Positions 1 through 5,468 of a DNA stretch of 16,370 bases are shown piece by piece. Positions within the stretch are counted from its first letter, which is position 1; every line of letters starts with the position of its first letter. The stretch lies in assembly GCA_041671025.1 (NCBI GenBank), contig JBAZCI010000030.1, positions 1-16,370 on the forward strand, in the 5' to 3' direction. The notes beneath the pieces were generated by a model. It was given only the letters and a program-made list of their open reading frames with translations, was not told the DNA's origin and made no database searches. The position numbers and the translations under genes were made by a program. Source of the DNA: JBAZCI01 sp041671025 (GTDB lineage Bacteria > Patescibacteriota > Patescibacteriia > UBA10025).

Positions 1-815
1 ACGCCGAAACTTAAGCCGGCCATTTCCCCGAAGCGTTTTCCGAACGGGAGGTCCTGGGCGATTGCCGTGTAGCCGGTAAATGCCGCAATGATGATTGCTG
101 CGACCATCAAACTGATAGCTAGCGATACATACACATTTGAGAGAAGCAAAAAGGGAAGAATGAGCAGGATAACGGTGCCGACATATGCAACGCCTGTATA
201 CAGTGCCGCACGTCCGGGATGTTTGCCGTGACTTTCTGATTTAGTCGAAAGGTATTCAGATGTTGCCATGGACATGGAGGCGGCGAGGCCGGTGATGAGC
301 GCAACCGCGGCGATGAGGTGCGGCGTTTGCAGAGCAAGCGTGAATCCGGCAAGGGCGCCGGTCAGTTCGACAAGTGCGTCATTGAGGCCAAGGACGATGG
401 AGCCGATATAGGCCAGCTTTTTTTCATCGATTAAGCCGATCAACTGCTTCTCATGATTCTCTTCATCAGATTGGATATTTCGCGCTTCAGGAATGATTTT
501 TGTGATTTCTGCGTAGTTTACCTGTGCCTGTTTTTCTCCGCGTTCCATCAGTTTGACCCCGAAAGTCAGGCCGAACAGGCGGGCGATCCAGGTATACTTG
601 AAGACGGTCCATGCGCGCGGTTTGACCGTTTTTTTTGTGTACTGTTGCCAAAATGAAGCATGCCGGGATTCTTCTGCGGCGATTTTTTCAAGTATCTGCC
701 GGTTGTGCTCCTCTTTCATCGATGCGGCGAGGCGGAGGTAAATGGCGTTTTCGGTCACCTCATTTTGCTGTGCGGAGGCTATGAGGGAGAGGGTACGGGG
801 GTCAAGTTGAGTCAT
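1..815 (-). CDS. VIT1/CCC1-family metal transporter with N-terminal ferritin-like domain (3' end outside window)
   Basis: Translating from the ATG at 815 gives an uninterrupted frame to the window edge (about 271 codons; the C-terminus is missing). Residues about 1-140 are helical and carry ferritin/rubrerythrin-type acidic motifs (MKEEHNRQI, IAAEESRHASFW). Then comes a VIT1/CCC1-type membrane part beginning near LAYIGSIVLGLNDALVELTG, with further hydrophobic helices and the motif SMATSEYLSTKSE. Known members of this DUF125/VIT1 class move Fe2+ or Mn2+ across membranes, with the ferritin-like domain binding metal on the cytosolic side; the substrate here is inferred. The start overlaps the end of the upstream DUF559 gene by 14 nt and has no Shine-Dalgarno sequence, so translation may be coupled to that gene. 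Confidence 0.88.
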   Translation of the reverse strand, partial: MTQLDPRTLSLIASAQQNEVTENAIYLRLAASMKEEHNRQILEKIAAEESRHASFWQQYTKKTVKPRAWTVFKYTWIARLFGLTFGVKLMERGEKQAQVNYAEITKIIPEARNIQSDEENHEKQLIGLIDEKKLAYIGSIVLGLNDALVELTGALAGFTLALQTPHLIAAVALITGLAASMSMATSEYLSTKSESHGKHPGRAALYTGVAYVGTVILLILPFLLLSNVYVSLAISLMVAAIIIAAFTGYTAIAQDLPFGKRFGEMAGLSFG

Positions 816-1182
816 TCGGAAGGGTGTTAATAACGTACATAAAATGCTCGATGACACCGTTAATATTACGGTATATTTCGATATTCGTCACTCGTATCAG
901 TGTGATGCCAAATGATTCGATAAAGTGCTGACGTTTGTGATCGTATATTCTCGCCTGTTCAGAAATATAATGAGATGGTCCATCTACTTCAATGGCCAAC
1001 TTTAACTGTGGACAATAAAAGTCAATAACATATCTACCGACGCTGTACTGTCGTCGAAATTTATAGCCCTCCATTTGTTTACCTTTGAGATAACGCCAAA
1101 GAATGATTTCTGCGGGCGGTGCATCGTTACGCAGTTTTCTCCGCCTTGGCGTCATTGCTCGTATGTTGTAGATGGTGGTCAT
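802..1182 (-). CDS. DUF559 endonuclease-fold protein (Vsr-like)
   Basis: 126 aa. The order of motifs is that of DUF559: PPAEIILWRYLKGKQMEGYKF, RRQYSVGRYVIDFYCP, LAIEVDGPSHY, YDHKRQHFIESFG, then LIRVTNIEIYRN. The D of VIDFYC and the E/D of IEVDG are the expected metal-binding acids of the restriction-endonuclease-like fold related to Vsr. The biological role of the family is not settled. The start at 1182 is 4 nt from an 18-bp inverted repeat that carries GGAGGTG; a second ATG at 1155 is possible and would still keep the whole domain. The 3' end overlaps the transporter start by 14 nt. Genes of this family are, as I recall, often next to short palindromic repeats, as here, which suggests a mobile or repeat-associated origin. 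Confidence 0.85.
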   Translation of the reverse strand: MTTIYNIRAMTPRRRKLRNDAPPAEIILWRYLKGKQMEGYKFRRQYSVGRYVIDFYCPQLKLAIEVDGPSHYISEQARIYDHKRQHFIESFGITLIRVTNIEIYRNINGVIEHFMYVINTLPNDST

Positions 1183-1186
1183 AGGT

Positions 1187-1312
1187 AGTCACCCCACCTC
1201 CCCTCTTCAACGCTTTTCTAAGGTATTTCTGGTACTTTTCCCCTCCTCTTGAGAGGAGGGGCAGAAACGCTCGTTTACCAGCATTAAAACCTTTAGGGGA
1301 GGTGGGGTGACT
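1187..1312. repeat. 126-bp palindromic element with 18-bp perfect terminal inverted repeats
   Basis: The left arm (1187-1204, beginning AGTCACCCCACC) is the exact reverse complement of the right arm (1295-1312). Between them lies a second perfect palindrome at 1240-1261: a 10-bp stem CCCCTCCTCT/AGAGGAGGGG with a TG loop. The inner palindrome and the arms share the CCTCC/CCCTC theme, so the element is built of related sequences, like a REPIN or a small MITE. It has no coding capacity. It lies directly upstream of the DUF559 gene and supplies a GGAGGTG in its 5' leader. Confidence 0.8.
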
Positions 1313-1420
1313 GTCTCCAGCGCACAAAACCGCCCAGTCGTGAGTGGGAAATGAATGCGTCTGTATTTTATTTCTTTAAACGACGATGGTCAAGATTGCT
1401 GAAAATAAATTCCGACGGCG

Positions 1421-1879
1421 CTAGTAGTGTATGTTCTTATTCGCGGCGAACTTAGCTGTTCGTACGATGATTCCCAGAACGATGCCGATGATGCCGATGA
1501 TGAGCACCCAGGGGAATACTGAATTGAGCCAACCCATGTTCCACAGACCGTTGAAGTCGAAAGGAAATACGGTATACACACGGTACGAAACAATCAGACT
1601 GAGCACATCCATACCTGATCTGACGAGGAAATAAAACAGCCGTCGGTCAAAGATGACGAAAATGGCAAAACCAATGATGTTTACAATAATCGAAATGTTC
1701 ATGATATCCAACACTTCAGACCATTGGTCTGTGATAAACTGCGCATTCCAACTGAGCAGGTTGTTTGCGATATAGTAAAATGCGATATTGAAAATAATGC
1801 TGATGATGTACCCGAACTTTCTGCCGGGCTTGGGCTTTGGTTGTGTTGATTCGACGGGTTGTTCAGATGGCTGATCCAT
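1421..1879 (-). CDS. Uncharacterised 4-TM membrane protein
   Basis: 152 aa. A polar, proline-rich, presumably cytosolic N-terminus (residues 1-21) is followed by four hydrophobic helices at about 23-42, 58-78, 82-104 and 119-140, then a short basic tail. Motifs such as ANNLLSWN and YRVYTVFPFDF resemble a four-helix family I associate with Patescibacteria, but no function is known. There are no obvious catalytic or metal-binding residues inside the helices. A -10 box TATAAT lies at 1904-1909 (minus strand), giving a leader of about 18 nt without a Shine-Dalgarno sequence. It is a single gene, facing away from the plus-strand gene at 2066. Confidence 0.75.
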   Translation of the reverse strand: MDQPSEQPVESTQPKPKPGRKFGYIISIIFNIAFYYIANNLLSWNAQFITDQWSEVLDIMNISIIVNIIGFAIFVIFDRRLFYFLVRSGMDVLSLIVSYRVYTVFPFDFNGLWNMGWLNSVFPWVLIIGIIGIVLGIIVRTAKFAANKNIHY

Positions 1880-1903
1880 AGGAGTAGTGATGATGCTCAG
1901 TTA

Positions 1904-1909
1904 ATTATA
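1904..1909 (-). promoter_or_regulatory. -10 box for the 4-TM gene
   Basis: Perfect TATAAT on the minus strand, 24 nt before the ATG at 1879. No good -35 is seen at 16-18 bp. A second box, TATACT, lies at 1923-1928 with a weak AAGACA 17 bp upstream. Confidence 0.45.
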
Positions 1910-1990
1910 TGCCTACATAAGTAGTATATCGAAATTGGCGAAAAATGTCTTTTAGTAATGAGAAGCGTTTTACATTGGAATCATCGTATC

Positions 1991-2019
1991 TTGACGCTCC
2001 CATGTTTTTCTATTACAGT
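1991..2019 (+). promoter_or_regulatory. Promoter of the small plus-strand gene
   Basis: TTGACG (1991-1996), a 17-bp spacer, then TACAGT (2014-2019). The predicted start near 2026 gives a leader of about 40 nt that contains the Shine-Dalgarno sequence at 2054-2060. Confidence 0.5.
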
Positions 2020-2065
2020 GAACAATCAATTGCAAAAAGACGCTCATTGTTATGGAGGAGCTCCA

Positions 2066-2266
2066 ATGGCGGGGTCAGAAGAAATCAAAGCAAAATGCGT
2101 TCTTGGAATTAAAAATAAGCCGTTAATAGTGCAGGGGGCTATATATACGGTTATCCGAGAACATATCAGTCCGGTGAAGAGAACATACACGATTCAACTT
2201 CCTTCCGGGAAGTACAAATTTACCGAAACTCAGTTCGGATTGCATTTCAGAGGGTGCGCAGGCTGA
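2066..2266 (+). CDS. Small beta-rich (SH3-like?) hypothetical protein
   Basis: 66 aa starting MAGSEEIKAKCVLG. This ATG is chosen over the in-frame one at 1958 because GGAGGAG sits at 2054-2060 in front of it, and because the upstream extension precedes the likely promoter and looks non-coding. The body alternates hydrophobic and polar residues in short strands: a segment like GAIYTVIREHI, then RTYTIQLPSGKYKF, then FGLHF. This resembles small SH3-like barrel proteins that begin with a CV.G...L..G..Y.V pattern. The resemblance is by eye only and no function is assigned. It is followed 4 nt later by a strong terminator, so it is a single-gene unit. It is the only small plus-strand gene in the first 10 kb and one of few with a clear Shine-Dalgarno sequence. 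Confidence 0.65.
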   Translation: MAGSEEIKAKCVLGIKNKPLIVQGAIYTVIREHISPVKRTYTIQLPSGKYKFTETQFGLHFRGCAG

Positions 2267-2270
2267 TTAT

Positions 2271-2300
2271 GGCTATCCAATCGGGTAGCCTGTTTTTTTA
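2271..2300 (+). terminator. Rho-independent terminator
   Basis: GGCTATCC (2271-2278) pairs with GGGTAGCC (2283-2290) around an AATC loop, with one G-T pair, followed by TGTTTTTTT. There is no T-run on the other side, so it works for the plus-strand gene only. Confidence 0.88.
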
Positions 2301-2312
2301 TCTCGAACACTT

Positions 2313-3056
2313 TTATTCCATCACGACCCAATCTTCTGGATGGGCAATGTCATTGAGCCCGCCCTCTGTATTCCGGTATTCACACGGGTTTTGGTCGCGG
2401 TACGCTTTGGTCCATATCAGGTCGTCTCGTGTTTTGACATGTTCACCGACATATTCGTTAAATACCTGGTCGGTCATGTGGCTAAAGATAGAATCAATTG
2501 CGCTGTATGGTGATGCGTAACCGTCAATCATTTTCACTTCACGTGAACCAACGGCATACACGAGATCAATACCCTTGTTGGCGATGTGGCCGATGAGATC
2601 GCCGGCTTTGATTTTTTGTCCTTCTGTGAGCGTGTCGAGCACATAAAGATGCTGAAAACTGACTGCCCATTCACTGCCCCGAACACCAAGCCAAATTTCT
2701 CCCTCAAGTCCCTGCTCCGGCCGGGCGCCGATGCTGTTGACGATCCCGTTGAATGGCGCGTAGACCTCGACTTGCTTGCCAGTATATTCAGGCAGGACTA
2801 CCAGGTAGTGCTTCATGTTCCGTTTTGATTCACTCTCATTTTGCGGAACGACCGTGTGCCCCTGGCAACTGCGAAATTTTGAAATTTTTTCTATCTTACT
2901 TGCATCTATGAAATTTGCCGTGAGAACAGGAGGTCCCGTTTTCTCTTTTTTGAAAAAGGTTACTGCAATGCCGGCACCCACTATGCATATCAGGATGATG
3001 AAAAGTAGTAGCCAAAGGTATTTGCGAGATGAGTTGGGTTCATTCATAGCGGTCAT
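2313..3056 (-). CDS. Membrane-anchored degenerate M23-like protein
   Basis: 247 aa. One N-terminal membrane anchor (about 13-35) puts the rest outside the cytoplasm. The motif FRSCQGH (61-67) followed by MKHYLVVLPEY (81-91) resembles a family I associate with CPR genomes. The segment 96-157 (VEVYAPFNGIVNSIG ... FQHLYVLDTLTEGQKIKAGDLIGHI) has the beta-hairpin order of a LytM/M23 core, including the H of FQHL. The HxxxD and HxH zinc motifs of an active M23 enzyme are missing, so a structural or binding role is more likely than peptidoglycan cleavage. An internal ATG at 3047 (residue 4) could also be the start. It is the last gene of a probable four-gene operon, 12 nt after the SRPBCC gene. Confidence 0.72.
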   Translation of the reverse strand: MTAMNEPNSSRKYLWLLLFIILICIVGAGIAVTFFKKEKTGPPVLTANFIDASKIEKISKFRSCQGHTVVPQNESESKRNMKHYLVVLPEYTGKQVEVYAPFNGIVNSIGARPEQGLEGEIWLGVRGSEWAVSFQHLYVLDTLTEGQKIKAGDLIGHIANKGIDLVYAVGSREVKMIDGYASPYSAIDSIFSHMTDQVFNEYVGEHVKTRDDLIWTKAYRDQNPCEYRNTEGGLNDIAHPEDWVVME

Positions 3057-3068
3057 AAGAGATGTTCG

Positions 3069-3458
3069 TTACCCTAATGCCTCCTTCATGGGTCCCCAGT
3101 AGTACTCTCTCCAACCGTCAGCGACATCTTTGGCGAGCGTTAGCGGCACATCTGTTTGCGTGAACATCAGCTTTGTCCCTTTTTTTGCGGGCACAAGACG
3201 AATGGTGATTGTGGAATAATGACCGGTCGGCCAGTCATCGCCTCGCCAGGTCTGGACGATCTTTTTATTTTTTATCAATTCAATGTTGACTCCGGTTGCC
3301 CAGCCGCCGAAAGTACTAAATACGCCTCCAACTGCTGTGCTCATTTTTACCGAGTCGTTTGTGAATGACGCGTGTTTTTTGCTGTCCATCCACAGCTCGT
3401 ATATCTGACGAGGAGTGCCGGAGAATATGACGCTTTGCTTGATTGTCGTTGTTTTCAT
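3069..3458 (-). CDS. SRPBCC / AHSA1-like domain protein
   Basis: 129 aa. The protein starts MKTTTIKQSVIFSGTPRQIYELWMDS and continues KHASFTND, GGVFSTFGGWATG, IVQTWRGDDWP and HYSTITIRL, ending DGWREYYWGPMKEAL. This is the usual order for the AHSA1 branch of the START/SRPBCC fold: a helix-grip fold with a hydrophobic pocket and a long C-terminal helix. Bacterial members bind hydrophobic ligands or have unknown roles; no catalytic residues can be named. It starts 6 nt after the Nudix gene ends, so it is co-transcribed with it. Confidence 0.85.
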   Translation of the reverse strand: MKTTTIKQSVIFSGTPRQIYELWMDSKKHASFTNDSVKMSTAVGGVFSTFGGWATGVNIELIKNKKIVQTWRGDDWPTGHYSTITIRLVPAKKGTKLMFTQTDVPLTLAKDVADGWREYYWGPMKEALG

Positions 3459-3464
3459 ATTGAA

Positions 3465-4022
3465 TTATTTTTTGCGGGTAAGTAAAGCGCCGATTTCTTC
3501 AAACACACCCAGATATTCCAGGCTGAGTAATGACGGCGCGAAACGTTCTGCTTCTTTCGGTGTTGTACTGAGCAGTTTTTGAATTGGCCACCATTCAATA
3601 CTGCTGGCTTCATTTTTTCCAATGTTGAGTTTTGTAGTTTGCGGGTCGAAGCGGTAGGCATACCCCTTCCGCATCGCATTGTTTGTCGTACCTGTGGCCG
3701 TATCGTATGTAGCCCGGCAGACGGTTTTGAGGGGTGTGAGTTGTTGAGGGGTTGTGATAATTCCCGTTTCCTCATGCAATTCACGAAGTGCGGCGGCTAT
3801 ATAACTTTCGCCGATATTGACGTGCCCGCCGACAGACGCGTTCAGCAGGTTCGGAAATGTTTTCGCTCCGCTACGAATCTGAAAGAGAATTTCTCCTTTG
3901 TTGTTATATATCCACACGTGGACTTCCCGGTGGAGCAGTCCTTTGGTATGAATATCGTTGCGAGAGGCAATACCGATAACGTTATCCTGTTTGTCGACGA
4001 TCTCAAGTTGTTCGTTAGTCAT
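3465..4022 (-). CDS. Nudix hydrolase, isopentenyl-diphosphate-isomerase-like subgroup
   Basis: 185 aa. A complete Nudix box lies at residues 66-88 (G66, E72, R80-E81, E84-E85, G87). The N-terminus (EIVDKQDNVIGIASRNDIH, then LLHREVHVWIYN) is the pattern of the Idi/YfcD-like subgroup, in which HR.V.VW precedes the hydrolase core. Such proteins hydrolyse nucleoside or sugar diphosphate derivatives; true Idi activity is not implied because the metal ligands specific to Idi were not verified. No Shine-Dalgarno sequence is seen. It lies between ywbE (gap 44 nt) and the SRPBCC gene (gap 6 nt). Confidence 0.88.
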   Translation of the reverse strand: MTNEQLEIVDKQDNVIGIASRNDIHTKGLLHREVHVWIYNNKGEILFQIRSGAKTFPNLLNASVGGHVNIGESYIAAALRELHEETGIITTPQQLTPLKTVCRATYDTATGTTNNAMRKGYAYRFDPQTTKLNIGKNEASSIEWWPIQKLLSTTPKEAERFAPSLLSLEYLGVFEEIGALLTRKK

Positions 4023-4066
4023 AGAACGATAGCTGGTCTTACACTCAAAGAATTTTTTCTTGTTTT

Positions 4067-4258
4067 CTATAAAATCTGCTGTACTCTTCCGATCTCGCCG
4101 GTTACTAAACGGACCTTTATGCCATGCGGATGCGTGGGCGAGCTCGTCAAAATGTCCTGTACGATTCCCTCGGTGAGTTGTCCGGTAGGTTGATCGCGCT
4201 TCAGGACTATGGCGACCCGTTGGCCTTCATAGATATTTCCTCTATTGTTTCCGTTCAT
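4067..4258 (-). CDS. ywbE: YwbE family protein (DUF2196)
   Basis: 63 aa from the ATG at 4258: MNGNNRGNIYEGQRVAIVLK, then RDQPTGQLTEGIVQDILTSS, PTHPHGIKVRLVTGEIGRVQ. The pattern (I..G..V.IVLK.DQ.TG.LT.G.V..ILT.S..HP.GIKVRL..G..GRV) is that of YwbE, a short conserved beta-rich protein of unknown function. The start is set by a TATACT -10 box that ends 6 nt before the ATG; a longer frame reaching 4327 would start upstream of both promoter and terminator. It is first in a probable operon with the Nudix, SRPBCC and M23-like genes. Confidence 0.9.
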   Translation of the reverse strand: MNGNNRGNIYEGQRVAIVLKRDQPTGQLTEGIVQDILTSSPTHPHGIKVRLVTGEIGRVQQIL

Positions 4259-4264
4259 AGAGTA

Positions 4265-4270
4265 AGTATA
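4265..4270 (-). promoter_or_regulatory. -10 box of ywbE, predicted leaderless start
   Basis: TATACT on the minus strand with only TACTCT between it and the ATG at 4258, so the transcript should begin at or next to the A of the ATG. The -35 at 17 bp (TTTCAT) is weak and lies inside the stem of the preceding terminator. Confidence 0.5.
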
Positions 4271-4274
4271 CACC

Positions 4275-4306
4275 AAAAAAAATCCGGATGAAACGAGTCC
4301 ATCCGG
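4275..4306 (-). terminator. Rho-independent terminator upstream of ywbE
   Basis: On the minus strand CCGGATG (4300-4306) pairs with CATCCGG (4284-4290) around a 9-nt loop, followed by A and eight T (4275-4282). It would end transcription arriving from the msrA side. Confidence 0.8.
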
Positions 4307-4618
4307 TTGGCATACGCAGGATTTCAAAAATAATTTGACGGTGTGCTCCTGCAGGCATCGTCTTAACCGGACCGCAGATAGGATGCCAGGTCTATTTTGC
4401 GCCGGCGCATTCCGATGAGATCTTAGCTGACGACCACCGTAATATTAATGCGCTTCATATAGATATCTATCCTCCATAAGAAGCCACAGGTAAAGGTCAA
4501 ACGGGGCTGAATAGCCGCGTATCCCAGCTGGTAAAGGTAAGGGATGCATGTAGCCTACATCCTGAAACGAAAAAACGTCAAGCATCTATATGCGTGACGA
4601 AGAGAAAGCACGACCACT
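4307..4618. other. Gene-free, hairpin-rich stretch
   Basis: No convincing gene is seen here. Possible helices are: 4338-4343 with 4435-4440; 4354-4359 with 4382-4387; the palindrome TGCGCCGGCGCA (4398-4409); ATAGATATCTAT (4459-4470); 4501-4508 with 4513-4520; 4521-4525 with 4541-4545; and 4576-4585 with 4590-4599. On the minus strand the stretch would be the 3' UTR of the msrA operon, ending at the terminator at 4275-4306. A minus-strand frame of 46 aa (4445-4585) exists but has no Shine-Dalgarno sequence. I looked for RNase P, tmRNA, SRP and 5S signatures and found none. Confidence 0.4.
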
Positions 4619-5167
4619 CTAGTCATCCGCTTTCAGTAATGAAGCGTATTTCTTGCGTAATTTTGCCACCTTTGGATCGATGACAAATTGGCAGTACGGC
4701 TGATTCGGATTGTTCGCGTAGTAGTCGCGGTGGTAATTTTCTGCCGGGTAAAATGTTTCGAATTGCACAAGTTGGGTAATGATCGGCGCGCTGAATGTAT
4801 GATCGGCATCAAGTTGGTCAATAATACGTTCGGCTGTCGTGTGTTGCTCCCCGTCGTGATAAAAAATAACGGAGCGGTACTGCTCGCCCGTATCATTGCC
4901 CTGGCGGTTGAGTGTTGTCGGATCGTGCGTGGCAAAAAAGACGTTCAATAACGTTTCGTATGAAATAACAGCCGGATCATATTCAATCTGCAGAGCTTCG
5001 GCGTGGCCGGTAGTGCCTGAAGAAACCTGTTCGTACGTGGGGTTCTGAACGTGTCCGCCTGAGTATCCGGGCATGACTGACAAGACGCCTTTTAAACGGG
5101 TAAAGACGGCCTCTGTGCACCAGAAACATCCGTTTGCGAATGTGGCATATTTTTTTTCAGTATCCAT
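4619..5167 (-). CDS. msrA: Peptide methionine-S-sulfoxide reductase MsrA
   Basis: 182 aa, full length for the family. The catalytic motif GCFWCTEAVF has the nucleophile Cys14; Cys17 is a second nearby cysteine. Other family motifs are PGYSGGHVQNPTYEQVSSGTTGHAEA, FFATHDPTTLNRQGNDTGEQYRS, and YPAENYHRDYYANNPNQPYC. The enzyme reduces the S-epimer of methionine sulfoxide in proteins and is normally recharged by thioredoxin. There is no signal peptide, so it acts in the cytosol unless exported some other way. The start lies 1 nt after the stop of the two-helix membrane protein, so it is the third gene of a tightly coupled operon with the b5-domain protein. Confidence 0.97.
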   Translation of the reverse strand: MDTEKKYATFANGCFWCTEAVFTRLKGVLSVMPGYSGGHVQNPTYEQVSSGTTGHAEALQIEYDPAVISYETLLNVFFATHDPTTLNRQGNDTGEQYRSVIFYHDGEQHTTAERIIDQLDADHTFSAPIITQLVQFETFYPAENYHRDYYANNPNQPYCQFVIDPKVAKLRKKYASLLKADD

Positions 5168-5168
5168 G

Positions 5169-5468
5169 CTATTCCAGCGGAGGAATTTCGTGAGGCGGCT
5201 GTTTATGATGACGGTGCCGGGTAACGACAGGATAAAAATACATCCAGAGTCCCGTGATGATCATCAATATCAAAATGATCGCGAAGTACACACTCAATTT
5301 ATTATGGAGGAAGCGAATTTGTCCCAATGAAAGGAGGGGAAAATATTCGGAGGTAAAACTCTGGTATCGTAAGAGCAATCCCGTTGCGGCCATAAAGAGC
5401 CCAATCGTCATGATCATCAGCATGAGCATGCGATGTATTTTCTTAGTAATGGTAAAGGTGTTAGTCAT
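5169..5468 (-). CDS. Two-helix membrane protein, PepSY-TM-like, candidate b-type haem carrier
   Basis: 99 aa from the ATG at 5468 (MTNTFTITKKIHRMLML), whose start overlaps the stop of the b5 gene by 8 nt; ATGs at 5480 and 5492 are alternatives. Helix 1 spans about 15-33 and ends in a TG (MAATGLLLRYQ); helix 2 spans about 58-78 (YFAIILILMIITGLWMYFYP). Each helix is preceded by a histidine, H12 (KIHRM) and H55 (FLHNKLS). The pattern H...(helix)...TG repeated twice resembles the membrane helices of PepSY-associated proteins and small b-type cytochromes. Haem binding is inferred, not shown. A histidine-rich tail (TRHRHHKQPPH) follows helix 2. The position between a b5-domain protein and MsrA supports a redox role. 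Confidence 0.7.
   Translation of the reverse strand: MTNTFTITKKIHRMLMLMIMTIGLFMAATGLLLRYQSFTSEYFPLLSLGQIRFLHNKLSVYFAIILILMIITGLWMYFYPVVTRHRHHKQPPHEIPPLE

Noticed and set aside
1958..2065. In-frame 36-codon extension of the small plus-strand gene
   Set aside because: It begins before the likely promoter (1991-2019), and the Shine-Dalgarno sequence points to the ATG at 2066.
4338..4618. RNase P RNA, tmRNA, SRP RNA or 5S rRNA
   Set aside because: The key motifs (GAGGAAAGTCC for RNase P, a tRNA-like end for tmRNA, the SRP GGAA core, the 5S loop signatures) are absent on both strands.
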